This document shows positions 21,110-31,832 of a DNA stretch of 64,000 nucleotides, in pieces. The notes under the pieces are model-generated. The model was not told the DNA's origin. It made no database searches and saw only the letters and a program-made list of their open reading frames with translations. How positions within the stretch are numbered: the stretch's first letter is position 1; each line of letters begins with the position of its first letter. This DNA comes from Klebsiella indica (GTDB lineage Bacteria > Pseudomonadota > Gammaproteobacteria > Enterobacterales > Enterobacteriaceae). The stretch covers positions 124,001 through 188,000 of the forward strand of contig NZ_VCHQ01000001.1 of the NCBI RefSeq assembly GCF_005860775.1. The letters run 5' to 3'. A program made the translations under genes and the position numbers.

Positions 21110-22813
21110 ATGAGCGGACAGATGAACGTTGATGTTCTGGTGGTCGGCTCCGGCGCGGCGGGGCTCTCCGCCGCCGTTACCGCCGCGCTCGGCGGCGCCA
21201 GCGTGCTGGTCGCGGAAAAGGAGTCGGTCATTGGCGGCACCAGCGCCTGGTCCGGCGGCTGGCTGTGGATCCCACATAATCCGTTGGCGCGCGAGGAGGG
21301 CATTACCGAAGATCCCGATGCGCCGCTCACCTATCTGCGACATGAAATGGACGGGCAGGAAGCTGACGCGCGCCTGCGCGCCTTTCTGAAGTACGGACCG
21401 GAGATGATCGACTTCTTCCGTCGTCACACGGCGGTGCAGTTTCTTTCCGGCAGCAAAATGCCTGATTTTCATAACTCTCCGGGATATGCACAGGGCGGCC
21501 GCTCGGTCACGGCCCGGCCTTTTGATGGACGCCTGTTGGGGGAGTGGTTATATCGCCTGCGCCCGCCGCTGGAAACCATCAGCCTCGCGGGAATGGGCAT
21601 TGCCGGCGGGACGGATATGGCGCACTTTTTCAACGCCACCCGTTCACCGCGCTCGGCGCTGTATGCGACCCGTCGCCTGCTACGTCACGGCTGGCAGCGT
21701 CTGCGCGCCGGACGCGGACAGCACCTGGTGAACGGCAATGCGCTGGTCGCCCGCCTGCTACGTTCGGCGCTGGACGCAGGGGTTAACTTTCAGCTTAACG
21801 CGCCGGTACAACGCCTGCTCACCGCCGACAACCGCGTTGAAGGGGCGATATTGCACAGCGATGGCGGCGAGATACATGTCCGCTCCGGGGCGGTGATCCT
21901 TGCCTGCGGCGGCTTTCCTCACGACAGACAACGGCTGGCGGAAAATGTGCCGCACGCCGCCAGCGGCTATGGACACTTCTCCGCGGCCCCCCCGGGCAAT
22001 CAGGGCGACGGTATTCGGCTCGGCGAATCGGTCGGCGGCCAGTTTGATACCTCGCTCAGACACCCCATGGCCTGGGCGCCGGTCTCGCGCGTCACCCTCG
22101 CCAGCGGGCTGCAACTGGTGTTCCCGCACCTGGTGGAACGCGCGAAACCCGGCTTTATTGCCGTTTTGCCCAACGGCAAACGCTTCACCAATGAAGCCGA
22201 CTCCTATCACGATTTTATCGCCGCGCTGCTTAAAGCAACGCCACCCGGCGAAACGCCGCAAGCATGGCTGATTGCCGATAGTCGGGCGCTGCGGCGGTAT
22301 GGATTAGGCCATGCCCGCCCCTTCCCTTTTACCCCGGAGGCCTGGCGACGGACCGGCTATCTGCACACCGGCGAAACGCTGAAAGCCCTGGCGGAAAAAT
22401 GCGCAATCAATCCGCAACAGCTGGTGGAAACCATCGCCCGCTTTAACGGCTTTGCCGACAAGGGCGAAGACACAGACTTTCAGCGCGGCGCATCGGCCTA
22501 TAACCGCGCCCAGGGCGATGCCAGCCGCTCAGGCCACCCCACGCTGGGAAAACTCAGCGATGCGCCTTTTTATGCCGTGCGCATTCTTCCCGGCTCTTTA
22601 GGTTCCTTTAGCGGACTACAAACCGATGACTGCGCCCACGTGCTGGATGCCCGGCAACAGCCGATTCCGGGCCTTTACGCCATCGGTAACGATATGTCGA
22701 GCGTGATGCGGGGATTCTATCCCAGCGGCGGTATCACGCTTGGGCCAGCGATGACCTTTGGCTATCTGGTCGGAAAAAAATTAACGGAAAGCATTAACAA
22801 AACAATGCATTAA
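21110..22813 (+). CDS. KstD-like FAD-dependent dehydrogenase (second copy)
   Basis: A 567-residue paralogue of the flavoprotein two genes upstream. FAD motif VVGSGAAGLSAAVTAAL (11-27), IGGTSAWSGGWLW (41-53) and AVILACGGF are present; matched delta-1-dehydrogenase residues are Y366 in NEADSYH, Y537 and G541 in FYPSGGITLGP. The start at MSGQMNVDV follows AAGGAG; the open frame extends upstream into the NIPSNAP gene but is not homologous. Two related desaturases side by side suggest two successive dehydrogenation steps on one ring, or two stereo- or regiospecificities. Confidence 0.82.
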   Translation: MSGQMNVDVLVVGSGAAGLSAAVTAALGGASVLVAEKESVIGGTSAWSGGWLWIPHNPLAREEGITEDPDAPLTYLRHEMDGQEADARLRAFLKYGPEMIDFFRRHTAVQFLSGSKMPDFHNSPGYAQGGRSVTARPFDGRLLGEWLYRLRPPLETISLAGMGIAGGTDMAHFFNATRSPRSALYATRRLLRHGWQRLRAGRGQHLVNGNALVARLLRSALDAGVNFQLNAPVQRLLTADNRVEGAILHSDGGEIHVRSGAVILACGGFPHDRQRLAENVPHAASGYGHFSAAPPGNQGDGIRLGESVGGQFDTSLRHPMAWAPVSRVTLASGLQLVFPHLVERAKPGFIAVLPNGKRFTNEADSYHDFIAALLKATPPGETPQAWLIADSRALRRYGLGHARPFPFTPEAWRRTGYLHTGETLKALAEKCAINPQQLVETIARFNGFADKGEDTDFQRGASAYNRAQGDASRSGHPTLGKLSDAPFYAVRILPGSLGSFSGLQTDDCAHVLDARQQPIPGLYAIGNDMSSVMRGFYPSGGITLGPAMTFGYLVGKKLTESINKTMH

Positions 22814-22879
22814 AAATGCTTTTACCAGGGACGGCGATACACATAACAACAACCACCTGCAACTGTACTGGAGTCCATT

Positions 22880-23698
22880 ATGAACATGCGTACCCTGTCA
22901 CTCGCTGCGCTTACCCTACTCGACGTCCCTCCGCCGGAACAGGTGCGGATCGCGGCACAAACCGGTTACAGCCACGTAGGCCTGCGCCTGCTCCCCGCAA
23001 CACCGTCCGACCCGGATTATGACATGCTCGGCGATACCGCCACCGTCCGTGATACCCTGGCGGCGCTGAAGGAAACCGGTATTGGCGTCTCAGACGTTGA
23101 GATCGTCCGCCTGACGCCGGATTTTTCATTGAACGCTCGTCTGCAGCGGTTCTTCGACACCGCTACGCGCCTGGGGGCCAAACAGGTACTGGTCGCCGGA
23201 AACGATGAAAACCTCGCGCGCAGCGCGGAAAATCTCGCCCGCCTTGCCGAAGCCGGTCGGGAGTATGACTTAACCATGAACCTGGAACCCATGCCCTGGA
23301 CTCACCTGCGCACCATCGCCGATGCCCGGGCGCTGATCGACGCCAGCGGCCGCTCAGATATCGGTATTTTGATCGACGCGCTCCACTTCTGGCGGGCGGG
23401 CGAATCCCTTTCGACGCTCGCTGAACTGCCCCAAAATAGCCTCAACTATATGCAACTTTGTGATGCCTCGCCGCTCATGCCCGCTGATGAACAGGAACTG
23501 ATTTACCAGGCCCGCGCCGCACGTAAGGTGCCCGGCGAAGGTGGGCTCGATCTGCATGGCCTGATGGCGGCGCTTCCGCCCATGCTGCCGGTCTCGATCG
23601 AGGTTCCACTGAGCGGAGAACGTGGCGCGTTGCCGCCGCTGACTCGCGCGCAACTGCTGTTTAACGCCGCGCAGTCCTATCTGCGCCCTTGCGCATAA
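22880..23698 (+). CDS. TIM-barrel isomerase/dehydratase-like protein (AP-endonuclease-2 fold)
   Basis: A 272-residue member of the xylose-isomerase-like TIM-barrel superfamily. Putative metal ligands are in the expected strands: E136 (NLEPMPW), D166 and H169 (LIDALHFW), the QLCDAS strand (192-197), and E241 (SIEVPL). The RKVPGEGGLDL motif (215-225) is of the kind found in sugar-phosphate isomerases and in the 3-dehydroshikimate dehydratases of this fold. In this neighbourhood a dehydratase or isomerase acting on a dehydroshikimate-like intermediate is plausible but unproven. It lies 66 bases after the second flavoprotein gene. Confidence 0.78.
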   Translation: MNMRTLSLAALTLLDVPPPEQVRIAAQTGYSHVGLRLLPATPSDPDYDMLGDTATVRDTLAALKETGIGVSDVEIVRLTPDFSLNARLQRFFDTATRLGAKQVLVAGNDENLARSAENLARLAEAGREYDLTMNLEPMPWTHLRTIADARALIDASGRSDIGILIDALHFWRAGESLSTLAELPQNSLNYMQLCDASPLMPADEQELIYQARAARKVPGEGGLDLHGLMAALPPMLPVSIEVPLSGERGALPPLTRAQLLFNAAQSYLRPCA

Positions 23699-23708
23699 GG
23701 AGAGGCTA

Positions 23709-25073
23709 ATGACACAGACTCATCGCCTTGACGTTCGGGAGTTAATCAACGCCAATCCGCTCAGCCGATTCCAGAAACTGGTGGTGTTTTTAGGTTTTTG
23801 CGTGATCGCGCTGGACGGTTTTGATATCGCCATCATGGGTTTTATCGCCCCGGCGTTAAAACAGGAGTGGGGAGTAAGCAATCACGAACTTGGCTTCGTG
23901 ATTAGCGCGGCGCTGATCGGCCTCGCGCTGGGCGCCATTTTCTCCGGGCCGCTCGCCGACTGGCTGGGGCGGAAAAAAATTATCATCAACAGCGTCTTTT
24001 TCTTCGGCTTCTGGACCATCGCCACTGCGCTTTCACATAATATTGAACAGATGGTGTTCTTTCGCTTTATGACCGGGCTGGGATTAGGCGCCGCGATGCC
24101 GAATATCGGCACTCTGGTATCGGAGTACGCCCCCGAGCGCCAGCGTTCGTTTCTGATTACGATTATTTTTTGTGGTTTCACCTTTGGCGCGGCGGCAGGC
24201 GGTTTCTCCGCATCATGGCTGATCCCGAAATTTGGCTGGCATTCACTGATGCTGCTCGGCGGTATTCTCCCGCTGTTGTTCGCGCCGCTACTCATCTGGC
24301 TGTTGCCCGAATCAGTGCGCTTTCTGGTGGTTAAGCGAGCGCCAGCCGAACGCATTCGCAAGATTTTGCGGCGCCTCTATCCCGGACAAATCGCCGATAA
24401 CGCCGAATTCAGCCTCCCGGTACAGCCCGCCAGTACCAATGCGATGCGCATCGTGCTCTCCCGCCAGTATCGCTTCGGTTCGCTGATGCTATGGCTGGTT
24501 TACTTTATGGGGCTTTTTTTGGTTTATCTCCTCGGTAGCTGGCTACCGACGCTGGTTAAAGAGGTGGGCCTGACGGTCAGCCAGGCGGCGGTGATGACGG
24601 CAATGTACCAGGCGGGCGGAACTATTGGTTCGCTGTTCGCTGGCTGGCTGATGGACCGAATCAACCCGCATCGGGCACTTGGGTTTATTTACGCGGTGGG
24701 CGGCCTGTTTACGATGGCGATGGGCTATGCGGCGGCAAGCTTTGCGCTCATTTGCCTGCTGGCATTTATCAGCGGTGCCTGTTTAAATGGCGCAAATACG
24801 GGTATGAACGCGCTCTCCGCCCGCTATTATCCCACAGAAGCGCGGGCCACAGGCTCCAGTTGGATGCATGGGGTTGGTCGGATGGGAGCCATCCTCAGCG
24901 CCTTTGCCGGGGCTGAAATGCTGGCGCTGAACCTCCGCTTCGAAAGCGTTTTCCTGATCCTTGGCATTCCCGCCGCGATCACCGTCGCCGGGCTGGCGGC
25001 TAAAGGTATTTTTGCCGCCGATGCGACGAAAAAATCCGCATCCCCGGCGACGGCAATCAGGAGCGCGCCATAA
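23709..25073 (+). CDS. MFS transporter of the aromatic/alicyclic acid:H+ symporter type
   Basis: Inner-membrane importer of 454 residues with 12 predicted helices. The first helix carries ALDGFDIAIMGF, the DGFD signature of the AAHS group (4-hydroxybenzoate/protocatechuate transporter PcaK and relatives), and the loop 2-3 motif GPLADWLGRKK is present. It follows the TIM-barrel gene by 10 bases after AAGGAG and closes the cluster. The signature suggests that the cluster substrate is a carboxylate with an aromatic or cyclohexane ring. Confidence 0.85.
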   Translation: MTQTHRLDVRELINANPLSRFQKLVVFLGFCVIALDGFDIAIMGFIAPALKQEWGVSNHELGFVISAALIGLALGAIFSGPLADWLGRKKIIINSVFFFGFWTIATALSHNIEQMVFFRFMTGLGLGAAMPNIGTLVSEYAPERQRSFLITIIFCGFTFGAAAGGFSASWLIPKFGWHSLMLLGGILPLLFAPLLIWLLPESVRFLVVKRAPAERIRKILRRLYPGQIADNAEFSLPVQPASTNAMRIVLSRQYRFGSLMLWLVYFMGLFLVYLLGSWLPTLVKEVGLTVSQAAVMTAMYQAGGTIGSLFAGWLMDRINPHRALGFIYAVGGLFTMAMGYAAASFALICLLAFISGACLNGANTGMNALSARYYPTEARATGSSWMHGVGRMGAILSAFAGAEMLALNLRFESVFLILGIPAAITVAGLAAKGIFAADATKKSASPATAIRSAP

Positions 25074-25097
25074 ATTAACCGCGCGGAACCAGGACAA

Positions 25098-25122
25098 AAA
25101 CCACCGGAGCCCCCGGTGGTTT
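25098..25122. terminator. Probable terminator after the catabolic cluster
   Basis: An 8-bp stem (ACCACCGG / CCGGTGGT) with a 5-nt loop, 26 bases after the transporter stop. The T-run is short, so termination may be weak. Confidence 0.55.
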
Positions 25123-25262
25123 CAGATTGGGCTGACCCGTTATCCGTCATTCATCCTCGCCGTTGCGTCTGACCCGCATCGGTGCCGCTGGCAGACCGTC
25201 CGGCGATTACCGCCTCCCCTCATCATGCAACACTGTCGTAATATCTGTTAAACAAACATTTA

Positions 25263-25291
25263 TTTACGCTTCATGCTACCACCACTACACT
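25263..25291 (+). promoter_or_regulatory. Candidate promoter of yajR
   Basis: TTTACG (-35), 17-base spacer, TACACT (-10), about 28 bases before the yajR start. Confidence 0.42.
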
Positions 25292-25318
25292 AGTCGCAAT
25301 TTTTATATTGAGGTAGTA

Positions 25319-26683
25319 ATGAACGATAACAAAATGACGCCAGGCGAACTGCGCGCGACCTGGGGTTTGGGGGCCGTATTCTCTCTGCGTATGCTCGGCA
25401 TGTTTATGGTCCTGCCGGTTCTGACCACCTATGGCATGGCGTTACAAGGCGCCAGTGAAGCGCTCATCGGTCTGGCAATTGGCATTTACGGGCTGGCCCA
25501 GGCAATATTTCAGATCCCTTTCGGCCTGCTTTCTGACAGGATCGGGCGCAAACCGCTGATAGTCGGCGGTCTGTTAATCTTTATTCTCGGCAGCGTTATC
25601 GCCGCCCTTTCCGACGCTATCTGGGGCATTATTCTGGGCCGTGCGCTGCAAGGCTCCGGGGCGATTGCCGCGGCGGTAATGGCGCTGCTTTCCGATTTAA
25701 CACGTGAACAGAATCGCACGAAAGCCATGGCCTTTATTGGCGTCAGTTTTGGCATCACCTTTGCTATCGCGATGGTTCTCGGCCCCATAGTGACCCATCA
25801 GTTGGGCCTGCATGCGCTCTTCTGGATGATTGCCGCTCTGGCAACGCTCGGCATTCTGCTCACGCTATGGGTGGTGCCAAACAGCCGTCATCACGTACTG
25901 AATCGTGAGTCCGGGATGGTAAAAGGCTGCTTCAGTAAAGTGCTTGCTGAACCCAGACTGCTAAGACTCAACTTCGGCATTATGTGTCTGCATACCATGC
26001 TGATGTCCACCTTCGTCGCCCTGCCGGGACAGCTTGAGGCCGCCGGTTTTCCCGCCGCCGAACACTGGAAAATCTATCTGGTCACCATGGTGGTCTCCTT
26101 CATCGCCGTGGTGCCGTTTATTATCTACGCCGAAGTAAAGCGCAAAATGAAACGCGTTTTCCTGCTGTGCGTTGCGATCCTGCTGATTGCTGAGATCGTG
26201 CTCTGGGGTGCCGGGGGCTACTTCTGGGAACTGGTGGCGGGCGTGCAATTGTTCTTCCTCGCGTTTAATCTGCTGGAAGCGCTGTTGCCATCGTTAATCA
26301 GTAAAGAATCACCGGCCGGTTACAAAGGCACCGCAATGGGGGTTTACTCCACCAGCCAGTTCCTCGGCGTGGCGATTGGCGGAGCTGTTGGCGGCTGGGT
26401 GGATGGCTTCTTTGACGCACAAACCGTGTTCCTGCTTGGCGCGCTGCTGGCGATGCTGTGGCTACTGGTGGCCAGCACCATGAGTGAACCACCGTACGTC
26501 AGCAGCCTGCGGGTCGAGATCCCCGATGATGTCGCTGCGGATGTGATATTACAGGAACGTTTACAGGCCAAAGAGGGCGTAAAAGAGGTGCTGGTGATTG
26601 CTGAAGAGCGTTCGGTCTACATCAAAATAGACAGTAAGATCACTAACCGCGTTGAGATTGAGCAGGCTATCAAAGGGGTATAA
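25319..26683 (+). CDS. yajR: MFS transporter YajR
   Basis: Inner-membrane transporter of unknown substrate; 454 residues, identical in length to E. coli YajR. Twelve helices with motif A in GLLSDRIGRKP are followed by the cytoplasmic ferredoxin-like YAM domain (about 388-454, EPPYVSSLRVEIPDD..VEIEQAIKGV). The start MNDNKMTPGE follows GAGGTAGTA; the open frame extends 52 codons further upstream without homology. Confidence 0.96.
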   Translation: MNDNKMTPGELRATWGLGAVFSLRMLGMFMVLPVLTTYGMALQGASEALIGLAIGIYGLAQAIFQIPFGLLSDRIGRKPLIVGGLLIFILGSVIAALSDAIWGIILGRALQGSGAIAAAVMALLSDLTREQNRTKAMAFIGVSFGITFAIAMVLGPIVTHQLGLHALFWMIAALATLGILLTLWVVPNSRHHVLNRESGMVKGCFSKVLAEPRLLRLNFGIMCLHTMLMSTFVALPGQLEAAGFPAAEHWKIYLVTMVVSFIAVVPFIIYAEVKRKMKRVFLLCVAILLIAEIVLWGAGGYFWELVAGVQLFFLAFNLLEALLPSLISKESPAGYKGTAMGVYSTSQFLGVAIGGAVGGWVDGFFDAQTVFLLGALLAMLWLLVASTMSEPPYVSSLRVEIPDDVAADVILQERLQAKEGVKEVLVIAEERSVYIKIDSKITNRVEIEQAIKGV

Positions 26684-26740
26684 AAAAGGTTCATCGCAGG
26701 TTAGCGTGAACCAATAGAAAACGGCAGTCAGCATTTGCAG

Positions 26741-26769
26741 GCCGGGTCAGGCGTCAGCCGCCACCCGGC
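26741..26769. repeat. REP element
   Basis: A GC-rich imperfect palindrome GCCGGGTCAGGCG..GCCACCCGGC, of the REP/PU type common after enterobacterial genes. It lies in the 184-base gap between the convergent yajR and yajQ. Confidence 0.75.
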
Positions 26770-26867
26770 AGAAATACCGGCACAATATCTCATACAGGTT
26801 TGTCATCGCTCAAGCGGGGTTAACCCGCTTTTATAGTAATATCAATCCTGCAAAGGCTCCCGCGCGC

Positions 26868-27359
26868 TTAATCGCGGAAGTTTTTGAACTGGAACGGCTG
26901 GCCTAAATCACCGCCGCGCACCAGCGCCATAACCGACTGCAGATCGTCGCGAGACTTACCGGTAACGCGAATTTCTTCCCCTTGAATCTGTGCCTGTACT
27001 TTCAGCTTGCTGTCCTTAATAAGCTTGACGATTTTCTTCTGCGTCGCGCTCTCAATCCCTTGCTTCAGCTTTGCATCGACAAACCAGGTTTTACCGCTGT
27101 GCACAAACTCATCCGGCACCTCGATTGAGCTGCCTTCAATGCCGCGTTTCAGCAGCTTGGCGCGCAGGATATCCAATAGCTGGTTAACCTGAAAATCAGA
27201 CTCGCTGAGGACCTTGATGGTCTCGTTTTTTTCGTTCAGTTCAAAGCTCGCTTCAACGTTACGAAAATCAAAACGCGATTCAACCTCACGGCCCGCGTTC
27301 TCTACGGCGTTTCGAACTTCCTGAAGATCGACTTCAGAGACAATATCGAAAGATGGCAT
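26868..27359 (-). CDS. yajQ: Nucleotide-binding protein YajQ
   Basis: Small cytosolic protein of the UPF0234 family; homologues bind nucleotides including cyclic di-GMP. The 163-residue product starts [15 protein letters not shown] after GGAGAGGAAAAG and ends FQFKNFRD, as in E. coli. A longer open frame upstream (20 extra codons) is not conserved. It is divergent from panE. Confidence 0.95.
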   Translation of the reverse strand: MPSFDIVSEVDLQEVRNAVENAGREVESRFDFRNVEASFELNEKNETIKVLSESDFQVNQLLDILRAKLLKRGIEGSSIEVPDEFVHSGKTWFVDAKLKQGIESATQKKIVKLIKDSKLKVQAQIQGEEIRVTGKSRDDLQSVMALVRGGDLGQPFQFKNFRD

Positions 27360-27422
27360 CTTTTCCTCTCCTTCCGTTTCTTTTGCGTTGCATAATACCT
27401 GCAACGCAACATAACTCAACTT

Positions 27423-27441
27423 GTTATCCCGAGAGGATAAC
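27423..27441. other. Perfect inverted repeat in the yajQ/panE promoter region
   Basis: GTTATCC-CGAGA-GGATAAC, 7-bp arms. It ends 10 bases before a TATACT hexamer (27451) that could be the panE -10. It may be an operator; no regulator is recognised. Confidence 0.5.
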
Positions 27442-27501
27442 TGATAACGCTATACTTTAGCCATGAACACCTGATGCAGCACTTACAGGTGAGGAGGAAT
27501 A

Positions 27502-28966
<1,465 letters not shown>

Positions 28967-28971
28967 ACGCG

Positions 28972-29000
28972 AAACGGCAACCCAGGATTGCCGTTTTTCA
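28972..29000. terminator. Terminator between convergent yajL and thiI
   Basis: A 9-bp stem (AAACGGCAA / TTGCCGTTT) with 7-nt loop and TTTTT to the right, six bases after the yajL stop; the left flank is also A-rich, so it may serve thiI too. Confidence 0.82.
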
Positions 29001-29023
29001 TGTTTGCGCCTTGATGCAAAAAA

Positions 29024-30472
29024 CTAAGGGCGATACACCTTCACGTTGTCAAAGCCCTGCTCGCGCAGATACAGCGCCTGCAGACGGCTCATCACGCCGC
29101 GCTCGCACCACAACAGCCAGGTTTTACTCTGGTCGAGATCGCCAAATTTGGTGCTCAGCTTATAGAACGGCAGAGAAACCACCTCCACGCCGTCCACCTT
29201 CAGCGGCTTATCGTCCTGTTCATCAACAGAACGGATATCGAGGATCATGTCATCGGGGCCGAAACCGCTGACGGTCTCCACTTCCACCACGTCCTGCCCG
29301 GTCTGCTGAGCGATATCGCGAATATCAATGTTATTCGCTTCCGCCACCACTTTATCAAGGATACTGAAATCGAAATGCTCTTCTTCCGCCTCGATCCTGG
29401 CCTTCACCGCTTTCACCGTCGGACTTTTCGAAATAACGCCGCAATATTCGGGCATGGTGCGGGCAAAATCTTCGGTGCCGATTTCGCGCGCCAGATTAAT
29501 AATGTGCTCTTTATCGTGCGAAATCAGCGGACGCAGAATCAGCGTATCCGAAACGTTGTCGATCAGGCGCAGGTTGGTCAGCGTCTGACTGGAGACCTGG
29601 CCTAAGGCCTCGCCAGTCACCAGCGCCTGCACGCCGTAGCGCTCGGCAACTTTTGACGCCGCGCGGACCATCATACGCTTGAGCACCACGCCCATCTGGC
29701 CGTCATCGACTTTCTCAAGAATTTCACCAACCACCGGTTCAAAGTTAATCGCCACAAAACGGACACGATGAGAACTACCGAAGCGATTCCACAGGTAATG
29801 CGCCACCTGACGCACGCCGATTTCATGCGCCGCGCCGCCAAGGTTGAAGAAACAGTAATGCACGCGGCAGCCGCGACGCATCAGCATATAGCTGGAGACG
29901 CCGGAATCGAAACCGCCGGAAATCAGTGACAGGACATCTTCCTGAGTACCGATCGGGAAACCGCCAATACCTTCGTAGCGCCCTTTCACCAGCAGCAGAC
30001 GATCGTTTTCGATCTCAAGGTTGACCGTCACATCCGGGTTGGTCAGCTTCACCCGCGCCGTTTCAATATGCTGGTTTAAACCGCCGCCGACGTAGCGTTC
30101 TACTTCAATAGAGGTAAACTCATGCTTACCGCGACGCTTAACGCGCACGCAGAAACTTTTGCCTTCCAGCGTTTCACGCCATAGCGGCAGAGTCTGTTCG
30201 AAAATGTCGTGCAGGGAAGTAAAAGGAACATCTTCAACTTCCAGAATATGGTGAATACCGGGAATGCGGGTCAGCGCGTCGCGGATAGCCGGGCGCTGAT
30301 TTTCATCTTTCGCCCGGACTTCGATATGGTCCCAGTGACGAACGACGGCAAGCGTCTCATCATAGTTCTTGAGAACGTTACGAATGTTCCCGGTTAAGAT
30401 TTTAATGAAGCGCAATCGCACAGATTGGCTTTTGATGGTGATTTCCGGGAACAATTTAATGATAAACTTCAT
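29024..30472 (-). CDS. thiI: tRNA 4-thiouridine and thiamine sulfurtransferase ThiI
   Basis: Adenylates and thiolates tRNA U8 and carries sulfur for the thiazole of thiamine. 482 residues, as in E. coli: N-terminal ferredoxin-like and THUMP domains (to about 165), PP-loop ATP pyrophosphatase motif [10 protein letters not shown], then a rhodanese domain. The two functional cysteines are present: the one in [11 protein letters not shown] (C344 by E. coli numbering) and C456 in WLLWCERG. It is divergent from xseB. Confidence 0.97.
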   Translation of the reverse strand: MKFIIKLFPEITIKSQSVRLRFIKILTGNIRNVLKNYDETLAVVRHWDHIEVRAKDENQRPAIRDALTRIPGIHHILEVEDVPFTSLHDIFEQTLPLWRETLEGKSFCVRVKRRGKHEFTSIEVERYVGGGLNQHIETARVKLTNPDVTVNLEIENDRLLLVKGRYEGIGGFPIGTQEDVLSLISGGFDSGVSSYMLMRRGCRVHYCFFNLGGAAHEIGVRQVAHYLWNRFGSSHRVRFVAINFEPVVGEILEKVDDGQMGVVLKRMMVRAASKVAERYGVQALVTGEALGQVSSQTLTNLRLIDNVSDTLILRPLISHDKEHIINLAREIGTEDFARTMPEYCGVISKSPTVKAVKARIEAEEEHFDFSILDKVVAEANNIDIRDIAQQTGQDVVEVETVSGFGPDDMILDIRSVDEQDDKPLKVDGVEVVSLPFYKLSTKFGDLDQSKTWLLWCERGVMSRLQALYLREQGFDNVKVYRP

Positions 30473-30671
30473 AGCGACAATAGTTCGTTAGCAAGCCCGG
30501 TGGGCTTTTAAGCATAAAAAGTTGTACAGGCGCGATCGGCGTCTGCATCCAGGGCGCGGAGTATACCACTATTGGGCGCTTTTCACCTGGCATTGCGCGT
30601 TATTTGATTAACCGCGCGACTTCGTTACCATATTGATCGCTATTAAGACATGACAAGAGTCTATATTCACT

Positions 30672-30914
30672 ATGCCAAAGAAAAATGAGGCCCCGGCCAG
30701 TTTTGAAACCGCCCTGAGCGAGCTGGAACAGATTGTTAATCGTCTGGAAAGCGGCTCACTGCCGTTAGAAGAAGCGCTCGGGGAATTTGAGCGCGGAATA
30801 CAGCTGGCGCGCCAGGGGCAGGCCAAACTGCAGCAGGCAGAGCAGCGCGTACAAATTCTGCTGGCGGATAGCGAAGACGCGCCGCTTACATCTTTTACGC
30901 CGGACGCTGAATAA
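30672..30914 (+). CDS. xseB: Exodeoxyribonuclease VII small subunit
   Basis: Small subunit of the single-strand-specific exonuclease VII. The 80-residue helical protein has the family core [26 protein letters not shown]. First gene of the xseB-ispA-dxs group; ispA begins at the next base after its stop. Confidence 0.96.
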   Translation: MPKKNEAPASFETALSELEQIVNRLESGSLPLEEALGEFERGIQLARQGQAKLQQAEQRVQILLADSEDAPLTSFTPDAE

Positions 30915-31814
30915 ATGGACTTTCCCCAACAGCTACAGGCTTGTGTTGAACAAGCCAACGATGCCCTTCGTCGCTTTATCGCGCCTCAGCCTTTTCAGAA
31001 CACTCCGCTGGTCGAAGCCATGCAATATGGCGCACTCTTGGGCGGCAAACGCCTGCGCCCGTTTCTGGTTTATGCCACCGGCGACATGTTTGGCGTCAGT
31101 CGTTCCACGCTGGACGCCCCCGCCGCCGCCGTTGAGTGCATTCATGCTTATTCGCTGATACACGACGATCTACCGGCGATGGATGATGACGATTTACGCC
31201 GCGGCCAGCCGACCTGCCATATTAAATTCGGCGAAGCGAACGCTATTCTTGCCGGAGACGCCCTGCAAACGCTGGCGTTTTCTATACTGAGTGATGCCTC
31301 CATGCCGGAAGTGCCGGATCGCGATCGTCTGGCGATGATTTCTGAACTGGCGCAGGCCAGCGGCATCGCCGGTATGTGCGGCGGTCAGGCGCTGGATCTG
31401 CAGGCGGAAGGGCAGCAGGTTGATCTGCAGGCGCTGGAGCGTATTCATCGCCACAAGACCGGGGCGCTCATCCGCGCGGCGGTGCGACTGGGAGCATTGA
31501 GCGCGGGGGATGCGGGGCGTAAAGCGCTGCCCGCCCTTGACCGCTATGCGGAAAATATCGGTCTGGCTTTCCAGGTCCAGGATGACATTCTTGATGTAGT
31601 AGGGGATACTGCGACACTCGGCAAACGTCAGGGAGCCGACCAGCAGTTGGGCAAAAGCACCTACCCCGCCCTTCTGGGACTTGAGCAAGCCCGGAAAAAA
31701 GCCCATGATCTGATTACCGACGCCCGCCAGTCGCTAAATGAACTGGCCGCGCAATCTCTGGATATCACGGCGCTGAACGCGCTCGCGAATTACATAATTC
31801 AGCGCGATAAATAA
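30915..31814 (+). CDS. ispA: Farnesyl diphosphate synthase
   Basis: Condenses IPP with DMAPP and GPP to farnesyl diphosphate. 299 residues. Both Asp-rich motifs are present: DDLPAMDDDD (first, with the short bacterial spacing) and DDILD (second), and the substrate motif GGKRLRP. It is tightly linked to xseB and followed by dxs after 18 bases. Confidence 0.97.
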   Translation: MDFPQQLQACVEQANDALRRFIAPQPFQNTPLVEAMQYGALLGGKRLRPFLVYATGDMFGVSRSTLDAPAAAVECIHAYSLIHDDLPAMDDDDLRRGQPTCHIKFGEANAILAGDALQTLAFSILSDASMPEVPDRDRLAMISELAQASGIAGMCGGQALDLQAEGQQVDLQALERIHRHKTGALIRAAVRLGALSAGDAGRKALPALDRYAENIGLAFQVQDDILDVVGDTATLGKRQGADQQLGKSTYPALLGLEQARKKAHDLITDARQSLNELAAQSLDITALNALANYIIQRDK

Positions 31815-31832
31815 ACAATAAATGAGTCTCTG

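Noticed and set aside
19090-22813. Annotating the two flavoproteins as fumarate reductases
   Set aside because: They share the superfamily fold, but the matched Tyr and Gly residues are those of ketosteroid-type dehydrogenases and no fumarate-reductase partner or signal peptide is present.
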